The position numbers were made by a program, and so were the translations under genes. Shown piece after piece: positions 11,454-20,534 of a stretch of DNA of 64,000 nt (its first letter is position 1; each line of letters begins with the position of its first letter). This DNA is from JAMQKA01 sp034521835 (GTDB lineage: Bacteria > Bacteroidota > Rhodothermia > Balneolales > Balneolaceae): NCBI GenBank assembly GCA_034521835.1, contig JAXHMA010000001.1:124001-188000 (forward strand), read 5' to 3'. The notes beneath the pieces were generated by a model that was not told where the DNA came from, did not search any database, and saw only the letters and a list, made by a program, of their open reading frames with translations.

Positions 11454-12128
11454 ATGAAGTTTTTTATCGACACCGCCGACCTGAATGAGATTGAAGAAGC
11501 CAATGATCTGGGCGTACTGGATGGAGTTACAACAAATCCTAGCTTATGTGCAAAAATTGGAGTTGCTGACTTTGAAGGCCACATCGCAAAAATATGTAAC
11601 ATTGTATCGGGAGACGTTTCTGCTGAAGTGATTTCCACCGAGTATGATGAAATCGTTGAGGAAGGACGTCACCTGGCGGCTATTGCCGACAACGTAGTAG
11701 TTAAAGTTCCTCTGATTAAAGATGGCATTAAGGCTATAAAAACACTATCCAGCGAGGGGATAAGAATTAACTGTACGCTATGTTTCTCCGCCACGCAGGC
11801 CGTGATTGCCGCCAAAGCCGGGGCCAGCTATATTTCTCCTTTTATCGGCCGGATTGATGACATCTCTTCAGATGGTATGCAGTTGATTGAAGATATTGTG
11901 ACGATTTATGACAACTACGGATTTGAGACGGAAGTATTGGCAGCCAGTATCCGCCATCCAATGCATGTGCTTGAGTCTATGAGGCTTGGTGCTGATGTCG
12001 CAACGATGCCGCTGAGCGTAATTGAACAACTCCTTGAGCACCCGCTGACCGATCGCGGACTGGAGAAATTCCTTGCTGACTGGGACTCCCTTCAGGATGA
12101 GATCAAGGCCAAGGAAGTGGGTGAGTAA
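11454..12128 (+). CDS. fsa: Fructose-6-phosphate aldolase / transaldolase (TalC type)
   Basis: The 224-residue protein belongs to the short single-domain transaldolase family, which acts in the pentose phosphate pathway or cleaves fructose-6-phosphate. It begins MKFFIDTADLNEIEEANDLG, then GVTTNPSLCAK, the family N-terminal signature. The Schiff-base lysine lies in VVVKVPLIKDG. Other family motifs are INCTLCFSATQA and SYISPFIGRIDD, and AASIRHPMHV near the C-terminus. The family splits into aldolases and true transaldolases that are hard to tell apart from sequence. The 190-bp AT-rich region upstream probably holds its promoter. Confidence 0.93.
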   Translation: MKFFIDTADLNEIEEANDLGVLDGVTTNPSLCAKIGVADFEGHIAKICNIVSGDVSAEVISTEYDEIVEEGRHLAAIADNVVVKVPLIKDGIKAIKTLSSEGIRINCTLCFSATQAVIAAKAGASYISPFIGRIDDISSDGMQLIEDIVTIYDNYGFETEVLAASIRHPMHVLESMRLGADVATMPLSVIEQLLEHPLTDRGLEKFLADWDSLQDEIKAKEVGE

Positions 12129-12156
12129 TTGACGCGGACAACTGTATTTTTTGATC

Positions 12157-12188
12157 AAAGCCGGATTCGAATAAGGGTCCGGCTTTTT
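12157..12188. terminator. Hairpin between convergent fsa and crtI
   Basis: AAGCCGGA (12157-12164) pairs with TCCGGCTT (12177-12184), with a T-run on the plus side and A's on the other. It sits between the convergent aldolase and phytoene desaturase genes and could terminate both. Confidence 0.8.
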
Positions 12189-13665
12189 ATTTTTCAGCTA
12201 TAAGCTTCTCTGCAATTTTTGCTGATGAAAGTACTCCCGGCAGGCCCGCCCCCGGATGCGTGCCAGCCCCTACAAAATAGAGGTTTTCAATGTCTTCCGA
12301 TTTGTTATGCGGCCTGAACCACGCTGATTGGGTGAGGGTCGGCTCCACAGAAAAGGCCGAGCCTTTGTAACTATTAAGCGTATTTTTAAAGTGCAGGGGA
12401 TCGATATAGTGTTCGGCTATAATATTCTCTCTTAGGTCGGGAAGATAGTTTTCTTCCAGGAATTGTAGTATTGCCTCCTTATACTGAGGTGCCTTGATCT
12501 TCCAATCGGTATTTCCGCCAAGATGGGGAACAGGAGAAAGTACATAAAACGCTTCGCATCCTTCCGGTGCCAGAGACGGGTCGGTTATGGTGGGCATATG
12601 CAGGTAGAGCGAAAAATCATCGGCCAATATTTTCTTGTGGAAAATATCCTCCAGCAATTCCTTGTACCGTTCTCCCAGAATAATGTTGTGATGTGCAAGC
12701 CGAGAGTCGAGATAGCGCCTTTTTGTACCAAAATAGATTACGAATAGTGACATGCTGTAATCAAAACGCTCAATCTTTTTATCGGTGTACGTAGGACGCT
12801 TTGGTTCGGGAATCATATTGCGATAGGTGAAGGCTACATCTGCATTTGAAACTACGCGATCGGCCTTGTGGACACTTCCATCTTTCAGGCGTATCCCCCT
12901 TGCTGCGCCGTTTTCTACCAGAATTTCATCTACTTCTGTGTTAAGATGGATCCTGCCTTCCTGCTCTTCAATGAGTTTGCAGAGCCCGTTGACAATAGAG
13001 CCGGTACCGCCCATAGCATAATGGACGCCCCACTCTCGTTCCAGGTAATGGATCATGGCATAGATAGAGGTTGTATCAAACGGATTGCCGCCCACCAGCA
13101 GGGGATGAAAAGAGAAGACTCTCCGAAGAAATTCATTCTCAATATATTGGGAAACGTAGCTATACACCGTTTTATAGGACTGCAGCTTAACTAGGTCGGG
13201 TATTACTTTGAGCATATCGGAGATTTTTAAAAACGGCTGATCTGCAAGCTCCAGAAACCCCTTGTCAAAAATGCCTTTAGTGCTCTTGATGAAGCGGGAA
13301 TATCCATCTTTATCTTTCGGATTCCACTTTTCTATTTGGTTGAGCACAAACTCATGATCGCCGTTATAATCGAACTTCCGGCCCTCACTGTTGAAAATCC
13401 GGTAGAAAGGATCGCAGGGGACAAGCTCAAAATAATCTTCCCGGTTCTTCCCGGCGGCCTCAAAGATTTCATCAAACAGGAATGGAGCAGTAATTACAGT
13501 GGGACCTCCATCAAAGGTGAATCCATTGATTTCATACACATAGGCACGGCCTCCAGGTTTGTCCCGTTTTTCAAAAATTTCCACATCATACCCCTGCGAA
13601 AGCAGGCGTGATGCAGTAGCTAATCCTCCAAATCCACTGCCAATTACGATAATTTTTCTCGCCAT
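12187..13665 (-). CDS. crtI: Phytoene desaturase family FAD oxidoreductase
   Basis: The 492-residue protein introduces double bonds into carotenoid precursors such as phytoene, or belongs to the closely related CrtI-like dehydrogenases. The N-terminus has the FAD-binding dinucleotide fold (KIIVIGSGFGGLATASRLLS) and the GGRAYVYE segment. The C-terminal family signature is YFVGAGTHPGAGLPGVLSSA. Full length is normal for CrtI. No other carotenoid gene (crtB, crtY) is adjacent, so the exact substrate is not set by context. The gene is intact. Confidence 0.92.
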   Translation of the reverse strand: MARKIIVIGSGFGGLATASRLLSQGYDVEIFEKRDKPGGRAYVYEINGFTFDGGPTVITAPFLFDEIFEAAGKNREDYFELVPCDPFYRIFNSEGRKFDYNGDHEFVLNQIEKWNPKDKDGYSRFIKSTKGIFDKGFLELADQPFLKISDMLKVIPDLVKLQSYKTVYSYVSQYIENEFLRRVFSFHPLLVGGNPFDTTSIYAMIHYLEREWGVHYAMGGTGSIVNGLCKLIEEQEGRIHLNTEVDEILVENGAARGIRLKDGSVHKADRVVSNADVAFTYRNMIPEPKRPTYTDKKIERFDYSMSLFVIYFGTKRRYLDSRLAHHNIILGERYKELLEDIFHKKILADDFSLYLHMPTITDPSLAPEGCEAFYVLSPVPHLGGNTDWKIKAPQYKEAILQFLEENYLPDLRENIIAEHYIDPLHFKNTLNSYKGSAFSVEPTLTQSAWFRPHNKSEDIENLYFVGAGTHPGAGLPGVLSSAKIAEKLIAEK

Positions 13666-13811
13666 CTTACTATGGAACTAAATTTGAGTCCTTGAATCGG
13701 TGAGACAACTAAAAATGATCACTCAGAATTCCTGACTAACCGCAGATAAATTTCATTTAATGGCAGCATAAAGAGTCGAACCAAGAGCGATTGGGATCGC
13801 ACCGACTTTTG

Positions 13812-14489
13812 TTAAGAATTCTCAAGCTGTTTCACGTAGCCGTAGTGACCATTGCGTGCTAACCTTTGCCGTTCTTGCCGGGCTTTATTCTTGTCGGTAA
13901 ACATACCGAAGAAAACTCTATAAACAACAGTCTTGTCGTTCAGGGTAAATTTTTCGATGCGAGCGCCATCAATGTTAGCCGCAAGTTTTTCAGCCGCTTT
14001 CCGGTTTTCAAAAGATCCCAGCTGTACGGTGAATGTGGAAACAGTTAGATCTTTGTCTCGAAATTTATTGGGATCACCTTCAACCAGGAACAGGCGTACA
14101 TTGGCTGTGCCGGGTCCAATCATCTCAATTTCGGAAGCGGCCTTCCTGGAGAGATCAATAATGCGGTTATCTTTAAAAGGTCCGCGGTCATTTATTCTGA
14201 CGATTACAGCTTCTTGATTTTCAAGATTTAGGACCCTCACAAACGTGTTAAAGGGAAGTGTGCGATGTGCTGCGGTGAGAGAATTCATATCATAAATTTC
14301 ACCGTTGGCGGTCATCTTGCCGTGAAAATTAGGGCCGTACCAGCTAGCCACGCCGCGCTCAATGGCGTTGTCAAATTCGTCGGGGGCGGGTTTGGCCGGC
14401 TCCTGTTTAGACACTCGGGATGTAATACCGCAAGAGCTTAAAAAGAAAGCTGAAATAATCAGTATGGTTATTCGTGAAGATATAGGCAA
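13812..14489 (-). CDS. rlpA: RlpA-like septal ring lipoprotein (DPBB + SPOR)
   Basis: The 225-residue protein has a lipoprotein signal (ILIISAFFLSSCG, lipobox LSSC), a double-psi beta-barrel domain around residues 45-135 (GVASWYGPNFHGKMTANGE, INDRGPF, DLSRKAA) and a C-terminal SPOR domain from about 150 (TFTVQLGSFENRKAAEKLA). RlpA proteins bind denuded peptidoglycan glycans through SPOR, and some are lytic transglycosylases. The conserved DRGPF with a nearby DLS is consistent with the active barrel. It is expected in the outer membrane or periplasm. The gene is intact and appears to be a single transcription unit. Confidence 0.92.
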   Translation of the reverse strand: MPISSRITILIISAFFLSSCGITSRVSKQEPAKPAPDEFDNAIERGVASWYGPNFHGKMTANGEIYDMNSLTAAHRTLPFNTFVRVLNLENQEAVIVRINDRGPFKDNRIIDLSRKAASEIEMIGPGTANVRLFLVEGDPNKFRDKDLTVSTFTVQLGSFENRKAAEKLAANIDGARIEKFTLNDKTVVYRVFFGMFTDKNKARQERQRLARNGHYGYVKQLENS

Positions 14490-14602
14490 AACGGAGATTT
14501 TTTAAATTATTTTTGCAGGAATATATTGCGAGCAGACGTAAGAATCTACTATCTGGTCTGATGGACGCAGGTTTTCTATCGTCTGAAAACTATAGCGTGG
14601 GT

Positions 14603-15026
14603 CTATTCTTCCTCCAGGAACGAAAGATAATCTCCAGAAGATATTAGGGTCAAATGGGTAGTTGGTTTATTATAGAGGTAGATCCAGGCGTTAAAAGTAT
14701 TGTCAGGTTCTGTGGCTGAACGAACAGTTCGTTGTTCCCTCAGGTACAAACTGTTTTCAGGATCAGCGGGATAATAGCCTTCATAATGATCCAGCTTCTC
14801 AAATATAAGATCAGGATTTTTGAGCCGGTATACCTCTCCTTTCACAGGATTTCGGTGATTTGGTTTCCACCACACCCGGGTATTCCTTTACGAGGTAGAG
14901 CTCACCGTCAAATTTGGCACGACAAACAAATTCAGCATAATCCCGAAGCATCTGGTGCGCCCGGTGATGAGCCCCTCTCTGCAGAGAACCGTACACAAAT
15001 AGAAAGTCTTGGGCACGTTCACTCAT
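14603..15026 (-). CDS. Gamma-glutamylcyclotransferase-like protein (frameshift)
   Basis: The N-terminal half reads MSERAQDFLFVYGSLQRGAH, which contains the substrate-binding YGSL motif of the AIG2/GGCT fold. A frameshift near 14876 separates it from the second half, which contains KGEVYRL and FEKLDHYEGYYP, the conserved region with the catalytic glutamate. The ending is SSGDYLSFLEEE. Members cleave gamma-glutamyl amines or act as repair or turnover enzymes; substrate cannot be read from sequence. It lies 14 bp after the small gene at 15041-15334 and probably shares its transcript. Confidence 0.8.
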
Positions 15027-15040
15027 CGTTATTGTACCAA

Positions 15041-15334
15041 TCAATTGTTAATGAGTTTATCAAGAAACTCTGCTTTTTGCCGGTTCTTATAGGTGGTGTA
15101 ACCGGTGGAGAGATATCCCTTTACACCCGAGGCCGTTTCGATAAGAAATAGTGATCGATCATCACCTGCGCTGGTACCCTGATCAAAATGAAACGAGGAG
15201 ACAATATTGAGTTGATCAATAGAAAATTCCTGTTCGATTCCCTTGGTTGTCAGGCCATTCTCCTGAACCTCAAACAGGTTGGAAAATCCCTTATCCTTTG
15301 CATCCTCAATTGCTTCTGCTAAATCTCGATACAT
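15041..15334 (-). CDS. Small uncharacterised protein (97 aa)
   Basis: The protein starts MYRDLAEAIEDAKDKGFSNL and has no signal peptide or membrane segment. It resembles a small Bacteroidetes family that is often labelled phosphoribosylpyrophosphate synthetase in automatic annotation. At 97 residues, with no PRPP-binding motif, it cannot be that enzyme. Alternating strands and helices (FEVQENGLTTKG, SLFLIETASGVKGYLST) suggest a compact alpha/beta fold. It probably forms an operon with the downstream GGCT-like gene. Function is unknown. Confidence 0.65.
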   Translation of the reverse strand: MYRDLAEAIEDAKDKGFSNLFEVQENGLTTKGIEQEFSIDQLNIVSSFHFDQGTSAGDDRSLFLIETASGVKGYLSTGYTTYKNRQKAEFLDKLINN

Positions 15335-15478
15335 AGCTATTATCTAAACTTCTGTTGGAATTCGTATTTATAACAACAAATGCTGTTTACAGCGTTCTAT
15401 GAGAAAATAGGCTGGATTGTTTCAGGAATCGGAAATGGGAATTGAATTATTTCCATAAAATATCATGAAATGGGAAAG

Positions 15479-15550
15479 AGCCGAAGATCGGATTTGAACC
15501 GACGACCTACGCTTTACGAGAGCGTTGCTCTACCACTGAGCTACTTCGGC
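15479..15550 (-). tRNA. tRNA-Thr (anticodon CGU)
   Basis: On the minus strand the acceptor stem GCCGAAG pairs with CTTCGGC. The D arm contains AGCTCAGTGGTAGAGC, the anticodon arm ACGCT-CTCGTAA-AGCGT gives anticodon CGT, and the T arm contains GGTTCGAATCC. The anticodon reads ACG codons (threonine). CCA is not encoded. Confidence 0.95.
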
Positions 15551-15688
15551 TTGTAGCATTAATTAAGCCTGCAAATATAAGCATAGATATCCTCAGCAAG
15601 CAAGTTACAGGAAATAAAATAAAGCAAAAATTAGCGAAGTATTAGGTAGATACATATTTTCGGTTCTAAATTTAACAGCCATACGCAC

Positions 15689-16302
15689 ATGCAGAATTCT
15701 GAATTTGTTGGATCGGTCACATTTTTGTTGATAGTAGCCAATGTGTTGGTCTATTTTATCACTAATTTGAATTACGATCTGATTGATAAAGGCTACCTGA
15801 AGCCATATCGGGTGGTTCGAGAAAATACTTGGTATGAACTCATAACCTCCGGTTTCCTGCACGCAAATTTGACACATCTTTTCGTCAATATGTTTACGCT
15901 CTATTTTTTTGGCCAGGTTATGGAGCAGGTAATTGGTCCGGGGAATTTTACCGGGCTGTTTATTTCCGGGCTGATTGTGTCGGGAATTCCCTCAGTTATC
16001 AAATTCAAGGATAATGAAAACTATGCAACACTTGGCGCATCGGGGGCGGTAGGCAGCGTACTTTTTGCTTATATTTTTCTTTTCCCGATGGAGAACATCT
16101 ACCTGTTTCTAATTCCCATTCCCATACCTGCCTTTGTGTTCGGAATACTTTACCTGGTGTACAGCATGTACGAGAGCAAGAAAGATGTGGGAAAATAAAT
16201 CACGAGGCCCACACCGCTGGATCCATCTGGGGCATTTTATACCTTATTATCTTTGTTCCCAATACCATAGATCATTTTCTTACGGTGATCGGACTCATCT
16301 GA
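15689..16302 (+). CDS. Rhomboid-family intramembrane serine protease (frameshift near 3' end)
   Basis: Rhomboids cleave transmembrane substrates inside the membrane. This one has several membrane segments, the FLHANLTHLFVNMFTLYFFG segment typical of TM2, and the catalytic serine in LGASGAVGSVLF. The open frame stops early after ESKKDVGK. The next frame then supplies INHEAH followed by WG/SGAF-like sequence, which would carry the catalytic histidine in the last helix, ending TVIGLI at 16302. I therefore read 15689-16302 as one gene with one or two indels around 16195-16235. A genuine loss of the last helix would inactivate the enzyme. Confidence 0.85.
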
Positions 16303-16385
16303 TATTTTTCTTAGATCATTAAAAAAGATGCAGCCCGCACCTAAGCGAACTACATCTGTGAAATGGATAAAGTATTAAGAAGAAT

Positions 16386-17465
16386 TTACCCGTTATTTTT
16401 ACGGAAATCTTTCATAAAATCGACAAGCGTATCTACGGTTTCCATTGAGCAGGCGTTATAAATACTTGCCCGGATGCCGCCTACGCTGCGGTGTCCTTTA
16501 AGTGCGTAGAGCTCATTTTTGACGGCTTGACCAAGGAATTTTTGCTCAAGATCCTCGGAAGGCAAGCGATAAGTGATATTCATCAGCGAGCGTGAGTCTT
16601 TTTCAACGGCACCGCTGTAGAAATCGTCCTTGTCGATTTCATCGTATATTTTTTTGGCTTTCTTCTCATTGAACTCTTCAAACCAAGAAAGTCCTCCTTT
16701 GTTCAGCATCCATTCGAGAACCAGGTTCACCATATACACATTGAATGTGGGTGGAGTATTGAAAATTTTGCCTGTGTGCGTGCTGTATCGAAGTATAGTT
16801 GGAACGCCCTCAGTTTTTGCTTTTTCAAGGAAATCCTTCTTGATAATGACAACCGTTACGCCGGCCGGACCAACGTTTTTTTGCGCCCCGGCATAGATAA
16901 TTCCATACTTGTCAACATCGATAGAGCGGGACAAAAAATCGGAAGAGGCATCACAAACCAGCGGCACGCCATTGGTATCAGGTTCGGTGGGGTACTGGGT
17001 GCCCGCCACCGTGTTGTTGGAGGTAAAGTGAACGTACTGGGGATTATCACTGAAACGTAGCTGATTTTGCGCGGGAACGCGATCGTAGCCGGTTCCTGAA
17101 CTGCTGAATGGTACATGCACATTGCCAAACTTTTTGGCTTCGGTAATCGCTTTGTCAGACCAGCGGCCGGTATCGATGTAGTCTGCCGTTTGATGTTCGT
17201 CCAGAAAGTTAAACGGGGCCATCATAAACTGACTGCTGGCGCCGCCCTGTAGAAACATGATTTCAAATTTGTCGCCAAGCCCCAAAAGTTCAGTAAGCCG
17301 TGCCTTGGCCTGCTGATCGATCTCGGTATACTCAGCGCTGCGGTGACTCAGTTCCATAACAGAACGCCCTGTATTATTATAGTTGGTGAGCTCACCCCGG
17401 GCTTTTTCGATCACTTCCAGAGGAAGGGTTGCGGGTCCTGCGCTAAAATTGTGTACTCGTTTCAT
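16386..17465 (-). CDS. serC: Phosphoserine aminotransferase
   Basis: SerC converts 3-phosphohydroxypyruvate and glutamate to phosphoserine in serine synthesis, with a second role in pyridoxine synthesis. I start at MKRVHNFSAGPATLPLEVIE (17465), not the upstream MKTNT, because the motif NFSAGPA is fixed near the N-terminus of the family. LMELSHRS-like sequence (VMELSHRSAEY), FLQGGASSQF and the PLP lysine in YAGAQKNVGPAG are present. The end, GHRSVGGIRASIYNACS, is typical. It lies 23 bp after the DUF1015 gene. Confidence 0.96.
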   Translation of the reverse strand: MKRVHNFSAGPATLPLEVIEKARGELTNYNNTGRSVMELSHRSAEYTEIDQQAKARLTELLGLGDKFEIMFLQGGASSQFMMAPFNFLDEHQTADYIDTGRWSDKAITEAKKFGNVHVPFSSSGTGYDRVPAQNQLRFSDNPQYVHFTSNNTVAGTQYPTEPDTNGVPLVCDASSDFLSRSIDVDKYGIIYAGAQKNVGPAGVTVVIIKKDFLEKAKTEGVPTILRYSTHTGKIFNTPPTFNVYMVNLVLEWMLNKGGLSWFEEFNEKKAKKIYDEIDKDDFYSGAVEKDSRSLMNITYRLPSEDLEQKFLGQAVKNELYALKGHRSVGGIRASIYNACSMETVDTLVDFMKDFRKNNG

Positions 17466-17488
17466 GGTGTTGGTTTTCAATTAGGTTG

Positions 17489-18703
17489 TTAAAAAGTGTG
17501 TATAAGTAAACCAGATCTCAGCTTCGGTTCAAACCAAGTCGATTTTGGCGGCATTAAAAGTCCTTCATCTGATACCTCTACCAGTTCCCTGATATCAGTG
17601 GGATACATGCTGATGGCCAGATCAGCCTCTCCGCTATCTACTAGTTTTTCAAGCTCTTCAGTACCTCTTATACCTCCTACGAAGGAGATATTTTCGTCCC
17701 TTCGCTGGTCAGTGATATCAAGCATCGGTTCAAGGATGGATTTCTGCAGCCGATGCACGTCCAGTTTTTCCACGCTATTTGCATCCGGTATTTCAGGCAG
17801 TTTCATTCCGTACCAACTGCCGTCAATATAGAGTGAGATAGCACCTTTTTGGGATGGCTTCGGATTAGCACCCTCAGACAGGTCGAACTCTTCCTGCAGG
17901 GCAGAAAGAAAGTTTTCTGGAACAGAGTAGACAATGCGATTGTAGGCCAAAATCTCCATCTCATCCATCGGGAAGAGAACTGCAGGGAAAAAGTTGTACT
18001 CCTTATCACCGGTATGGGTGGCGGCATTCACCTTTTTCATCTCCTCGGCAGCCCGAGAGGCACTCTTGCAGCGATGGTGGCCATCGGCTATGTACAGCCT
18101 GGGGATGTTGCCAAATGCATTGACAAACGGCTCCGGGTCAGACACCTTCCAGATGGTGTGCTGGATGCCGTCATCTGCCGTAAAATCATAGATAGGATCG
18201 TTGGCTTCCATCTGCTGGTCGATCTGTTCGGAGATCTCCTCCGTATCCTTGAAAGTGATCATGACCGGCTCGGCATGGGCCGACTGTGTGAGAATATGCC
18301 GGGTGCGATCATCCTCTTTATTGGGACGCGTTAACTCATGTTTAAGAATCACCTCGTTGTCATAATCCTCAACGGAAACGCAGGTGAACAGACCGGTTTG
18401 CGGGCGCCCGTTCCAAATAAGGCGGTAAATATAGACCGCTTCTTCCTCCTCCTGGGTCATCAAATCTGAATCCAGAATCTGTGCCAGGTTTTTAGCTCCC
18501 TTTTCGTACACCGCATCATCATTGTAGGGAGTACCGGCCGGGAGGTCGATTTCCGGGCGGATTACATGAAGAAAGCTGTCGGGCTTGCCCCCGGCCAGCT
18601 CTCGGGCTTCTTCAGTATTAATTACATCGTATGGAACGCACGCTACTTCATTGAGTTTTTCCGGGCGCGGGCGCCAGGCTTTAAATGGATGAATTATTGC
18701 CAT
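17489..18703 (-). CDS. DUF1015 family protein, serC partner
   Basis: The 404-residue protein begins MAIIHPFKAWRPRPEKLNEV and contains VPYDVINTEEAREL and the strongly conserved YIADGHHRCKSASRAAEEM around residue 215. That DGHHR motif is shared with ParB-like/serine-kinase folds. DUF1015 genes neighbour serA or serC in many bacteria, which suggests a role in serine metabolism, but I know of no established reaction for this member. It is the first gene of a two-gene operon with serC. Confidence 0.88.
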   Translation of the reverse strand: MAIIHPFKAWRPRPEKLNEVACVPYDVINTEEARELAGGKPDSFLHVIRPEIDLPAGTPYNDDAVYEKGAKNLAQILDSDLMTQEEEEAVYIYRLIWNGRPQTGLFTCVSVEDYDNEVILKHELTRPNKEDDRTRHILTQSAHAEPVMITFKDTEEISEQIDQQMEANDPIYDFTADDGIQHTIWKVSDPEPFVNAFGNIPRLYIADGHHRCKSASRAAEEMKKVNAATHTGDKEYNFFPAVLFPMDEMEILAYNRIVYSVPENFLSALQEEFDLSEGANPKPSQKGAISLYIDGSWYGMKLPEIPDANSVEKLDVHRLQKSILEPMLDITDQRRDENISFVGGIRGTEELEKLVDSGEADLAISMYPTDIRELVEVSDEGLLMPPKSTWFEPKLRSGLLIHTF

Positions 18704-18850
18704 TGTATATTTTGTTATGCTGAAAAATGAACGCGTAAACTTACGTTGGACTGATCAATTTTTAAAGAATTAAATCAAGGAAATAGATATAACTTACAGA
18801 AGTAATGAAAAGCTGTTATTTTTAACCAAAATAATATATTGAAAGGAGCT

Positions 18851-19195
18851 ATGGATCTACAGGATTTAGACTTTGAAAACGAAAACTTATCTGGCGACCA
18901 ACAAAATCAGTTGCTGTTTATGATGCTGGTACAACAGCACCAGCAGATTGCAATGATGGGGATGGGCAAAATTAAAAATCCCTCTACTGATAAAGTTGAG
19001 CGTGAAATGAAATCAGCTAAGTTTGCCATTGATACACTGCTCATGCTGAAGGATTTCACCGAGGGTAATCTGCCTAAAGAGTTGAAGAACTATTTGAATC
19101 AAACGCTGAATAATCTTCGAATGAACTACGCCGAAGAGCGCGAAAAAGATGACGAGAAGATACGTCCTGAAGACGGCGAAGGCGAACAGGAGTAA
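18851..19195 (+). CDS. DUF1844 domain protein
   Basis: The ATG at 18851 is chosen over the upstream TTG 18839 because AAAGGAG lies immediately before it. The 114-residue protein contains QQNQLLFMMLVQQHQQIAMM and the DUF1844-like helix MKSAKFAIDTLLMLKDFTEG followed by LPKELKNYLNQTLNNLRMNY. It has an acidic tail and no signal peptide. The family is a small all-helical cytoplasmic protein of unknown function. It is followed after 8 bp by a NUDIX gene, so the two are probably co-transcribed. Confidence 0.75.
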   Translation: MDLQDLDFENENLSGDQQNQLLFMMLVQQHQQIAMMGMGKIKNPSTDKVEREMKSAKFAIDTLLMLKDFTEGNLPKELKNYLNQTLNNLRMNYAEEREKDDEKIRPEDGEGEQE

Positions 19196-19203
19196 CTGAA
19201 TCG

Positions 19204-19635
19204 ATGGAATTAATACCAGTAACAGCGGCCGGCGGAGTTCTTTATCAGATAAAAAACGACCGTACTTTGGTTTTACTTATTTTACGACGGGGAAAATGGG
19301 ATATCCCCAAAGGAAAAATTGAAGGAGAAGAATCTTTGCTAGAGTGTGCCCGGCGTGAAGTCTCTGAAGAGGTCGGCATCCCCCTGCCCGATATTTCGGA
19401 TAAGTTGATTAAAACCTATCACGAGTATGAAGAAGAGGGCAAATATATTGGCAAAACGACCCACTGGTATGCCATGCAAACCCCCGTCAGCGAGGAATTT
19501 TCACCCGAGAAAGAGGAAGACATATCCGACGTTGCGTGGGTACCTCTCAGTGAGGCGAAAGAAAAGGTGGGATACGAAAATCTGCGGACGGTACTGCAGG
19601 CTTTTGAAGATTGGATCCGGGAAAAAGCCTCATAA
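19204..19635 (+). CDS. NUDIX hydrolase
   Basis: The 143-residue protein carries a NUDIX box, G(x5)E(x7)REVSEEVG, seen as KGKIEGEESLLECARREVSE followed by EVGI. The acidic residues coordinate Mg and catalyse cleavage of nucleoside diphosphates linked to another group. The preceding GKWDIPKGK is typical of Ap4A- or ADP-ribose-type and housecleaning enzymes. The C-terminal WVPLSEAKEKVGYENLRTVL is also typical. The exact substrate cannot be told. Confidence 0.92.
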   Translation: MELIPVTAAGGVLYQIKNDRTLVLLILRRGKWDIPKGKIEGEESLLECARREVSEEVGIPLPDISDKLIKTYHEYEEEGKYIGKTTHWYAMQTPVSEEFSPEKEEDISDVAWVPLSEAKEKVGYENLRTVLQAFEDWIREKAS

Positions 19636-19685
19636 AAAGGAGGCGCAAAACCTTACGACTCGTGCCGTTTGTTCTAATTTTAGTG

Positions 19686-20349
19686 TTAAATGGAGGTTCC
19701 CACTCGTTTGAAACGGATCGGGAGCGTGTACTGAACGCGTACCCCCCCCCAGGTTGTTTGCCCGGGATGAACTGGGTAAATTCTTTTACTACACGAAGAG
19801 CTTCTTCCTGGCACCCGTCACCAATACCTCTGATGACAACGGGATTTTCCACCTCTCCTTTCTCGGTGGTGATAAACTGTATCATTGCACGTTCTTCGAT
19901 ACCTGCTTTTTCCACCCTCTTGGGATACTGGATCTGCTGATGGAGTCCATCGAGCCCACCACTAAGCTCAGGCCATGTGTTCAACTATAACGAAAAATCA
20001 TTTTCGGGCACGTCCAGTTTTTCTTCTTTCTCTTTTGGAGACGCTGATATTTCAAGGGCCTCGTCAAGTTGATTTCAGCGTCTATATTGAGGGTTTCATC
20101 GCTGATATTTTCAATGTCAGGCACTAAGGTCTGGATTCAGGGGAGAGACTTCATCTCTTGTTTGGTATTTACGATCTTCTCTATAACGATATGTTCCTGC
20201 TGCTCTACCAGTTTTATTATTTCTTTGGCGGACTGGAATTCTATTTTAGTTGCTATCAAGAACGGTGGTAAAGTGATGATCAATCCTATTTCCAGGAATT
20301 ATGTGTAATAGGCCTTGAGGTCTATCCTTTTGTTTCTGAATGTTTTCAT
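19686..20349 (-). pseudogene. Decayed fourth tonB copy
   Basis: Reading the minus strand from ATG 20349 gives MKTFRNKRIDLKAYYT, then an in-frame TAA, then FLEIGLIITLPPFLIATKIE, which matches the membrane anchor of the three intact TonB copies next door. Further on come the C-terminal domain residues KAGIEERAMIQFITTEKGEV and VIRGIGDGCQEEALRVV. A long C-tract (19741-19750) throws off the frame just before VRVQYTLPIRFK and the stop at 19686. A nonsense codon, several frame changes and many substitutions at positions conserved in the other copies support real decay rather than only sequencing error. Confidence 0.8.
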
Positions 20350-20481
20350 GTGAAGTTGCTTGTTGTACAAAGTGACTATCTGTTTACAGGCCGATTTTTT
20401 GCACGAATGCGATTTACTTTATTCAAAACCATTCTCCATTTAAGAAAAAGCTATAAAATTCCCACGAAAAGTTCTCAAAAT

Positions 20482-20514
20482 AAAAAAGGCGTGACCCCGA
20501 AAGGTCACGCCTTT
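20482..20514 (-). terminator. Terminator of the first intact tonB
   Basis: AAAGGCGTGACC and GGTCACGCCTTT form a perfect 12-bp stem with loop CCGAAA. On the minus strand the stem is followed by a run of T, directly downstream of the tonB stop at 20535. Confidence 0.9.
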
Positions 20515-20534
20515 AGTCTCGTCACAAGTAGCTG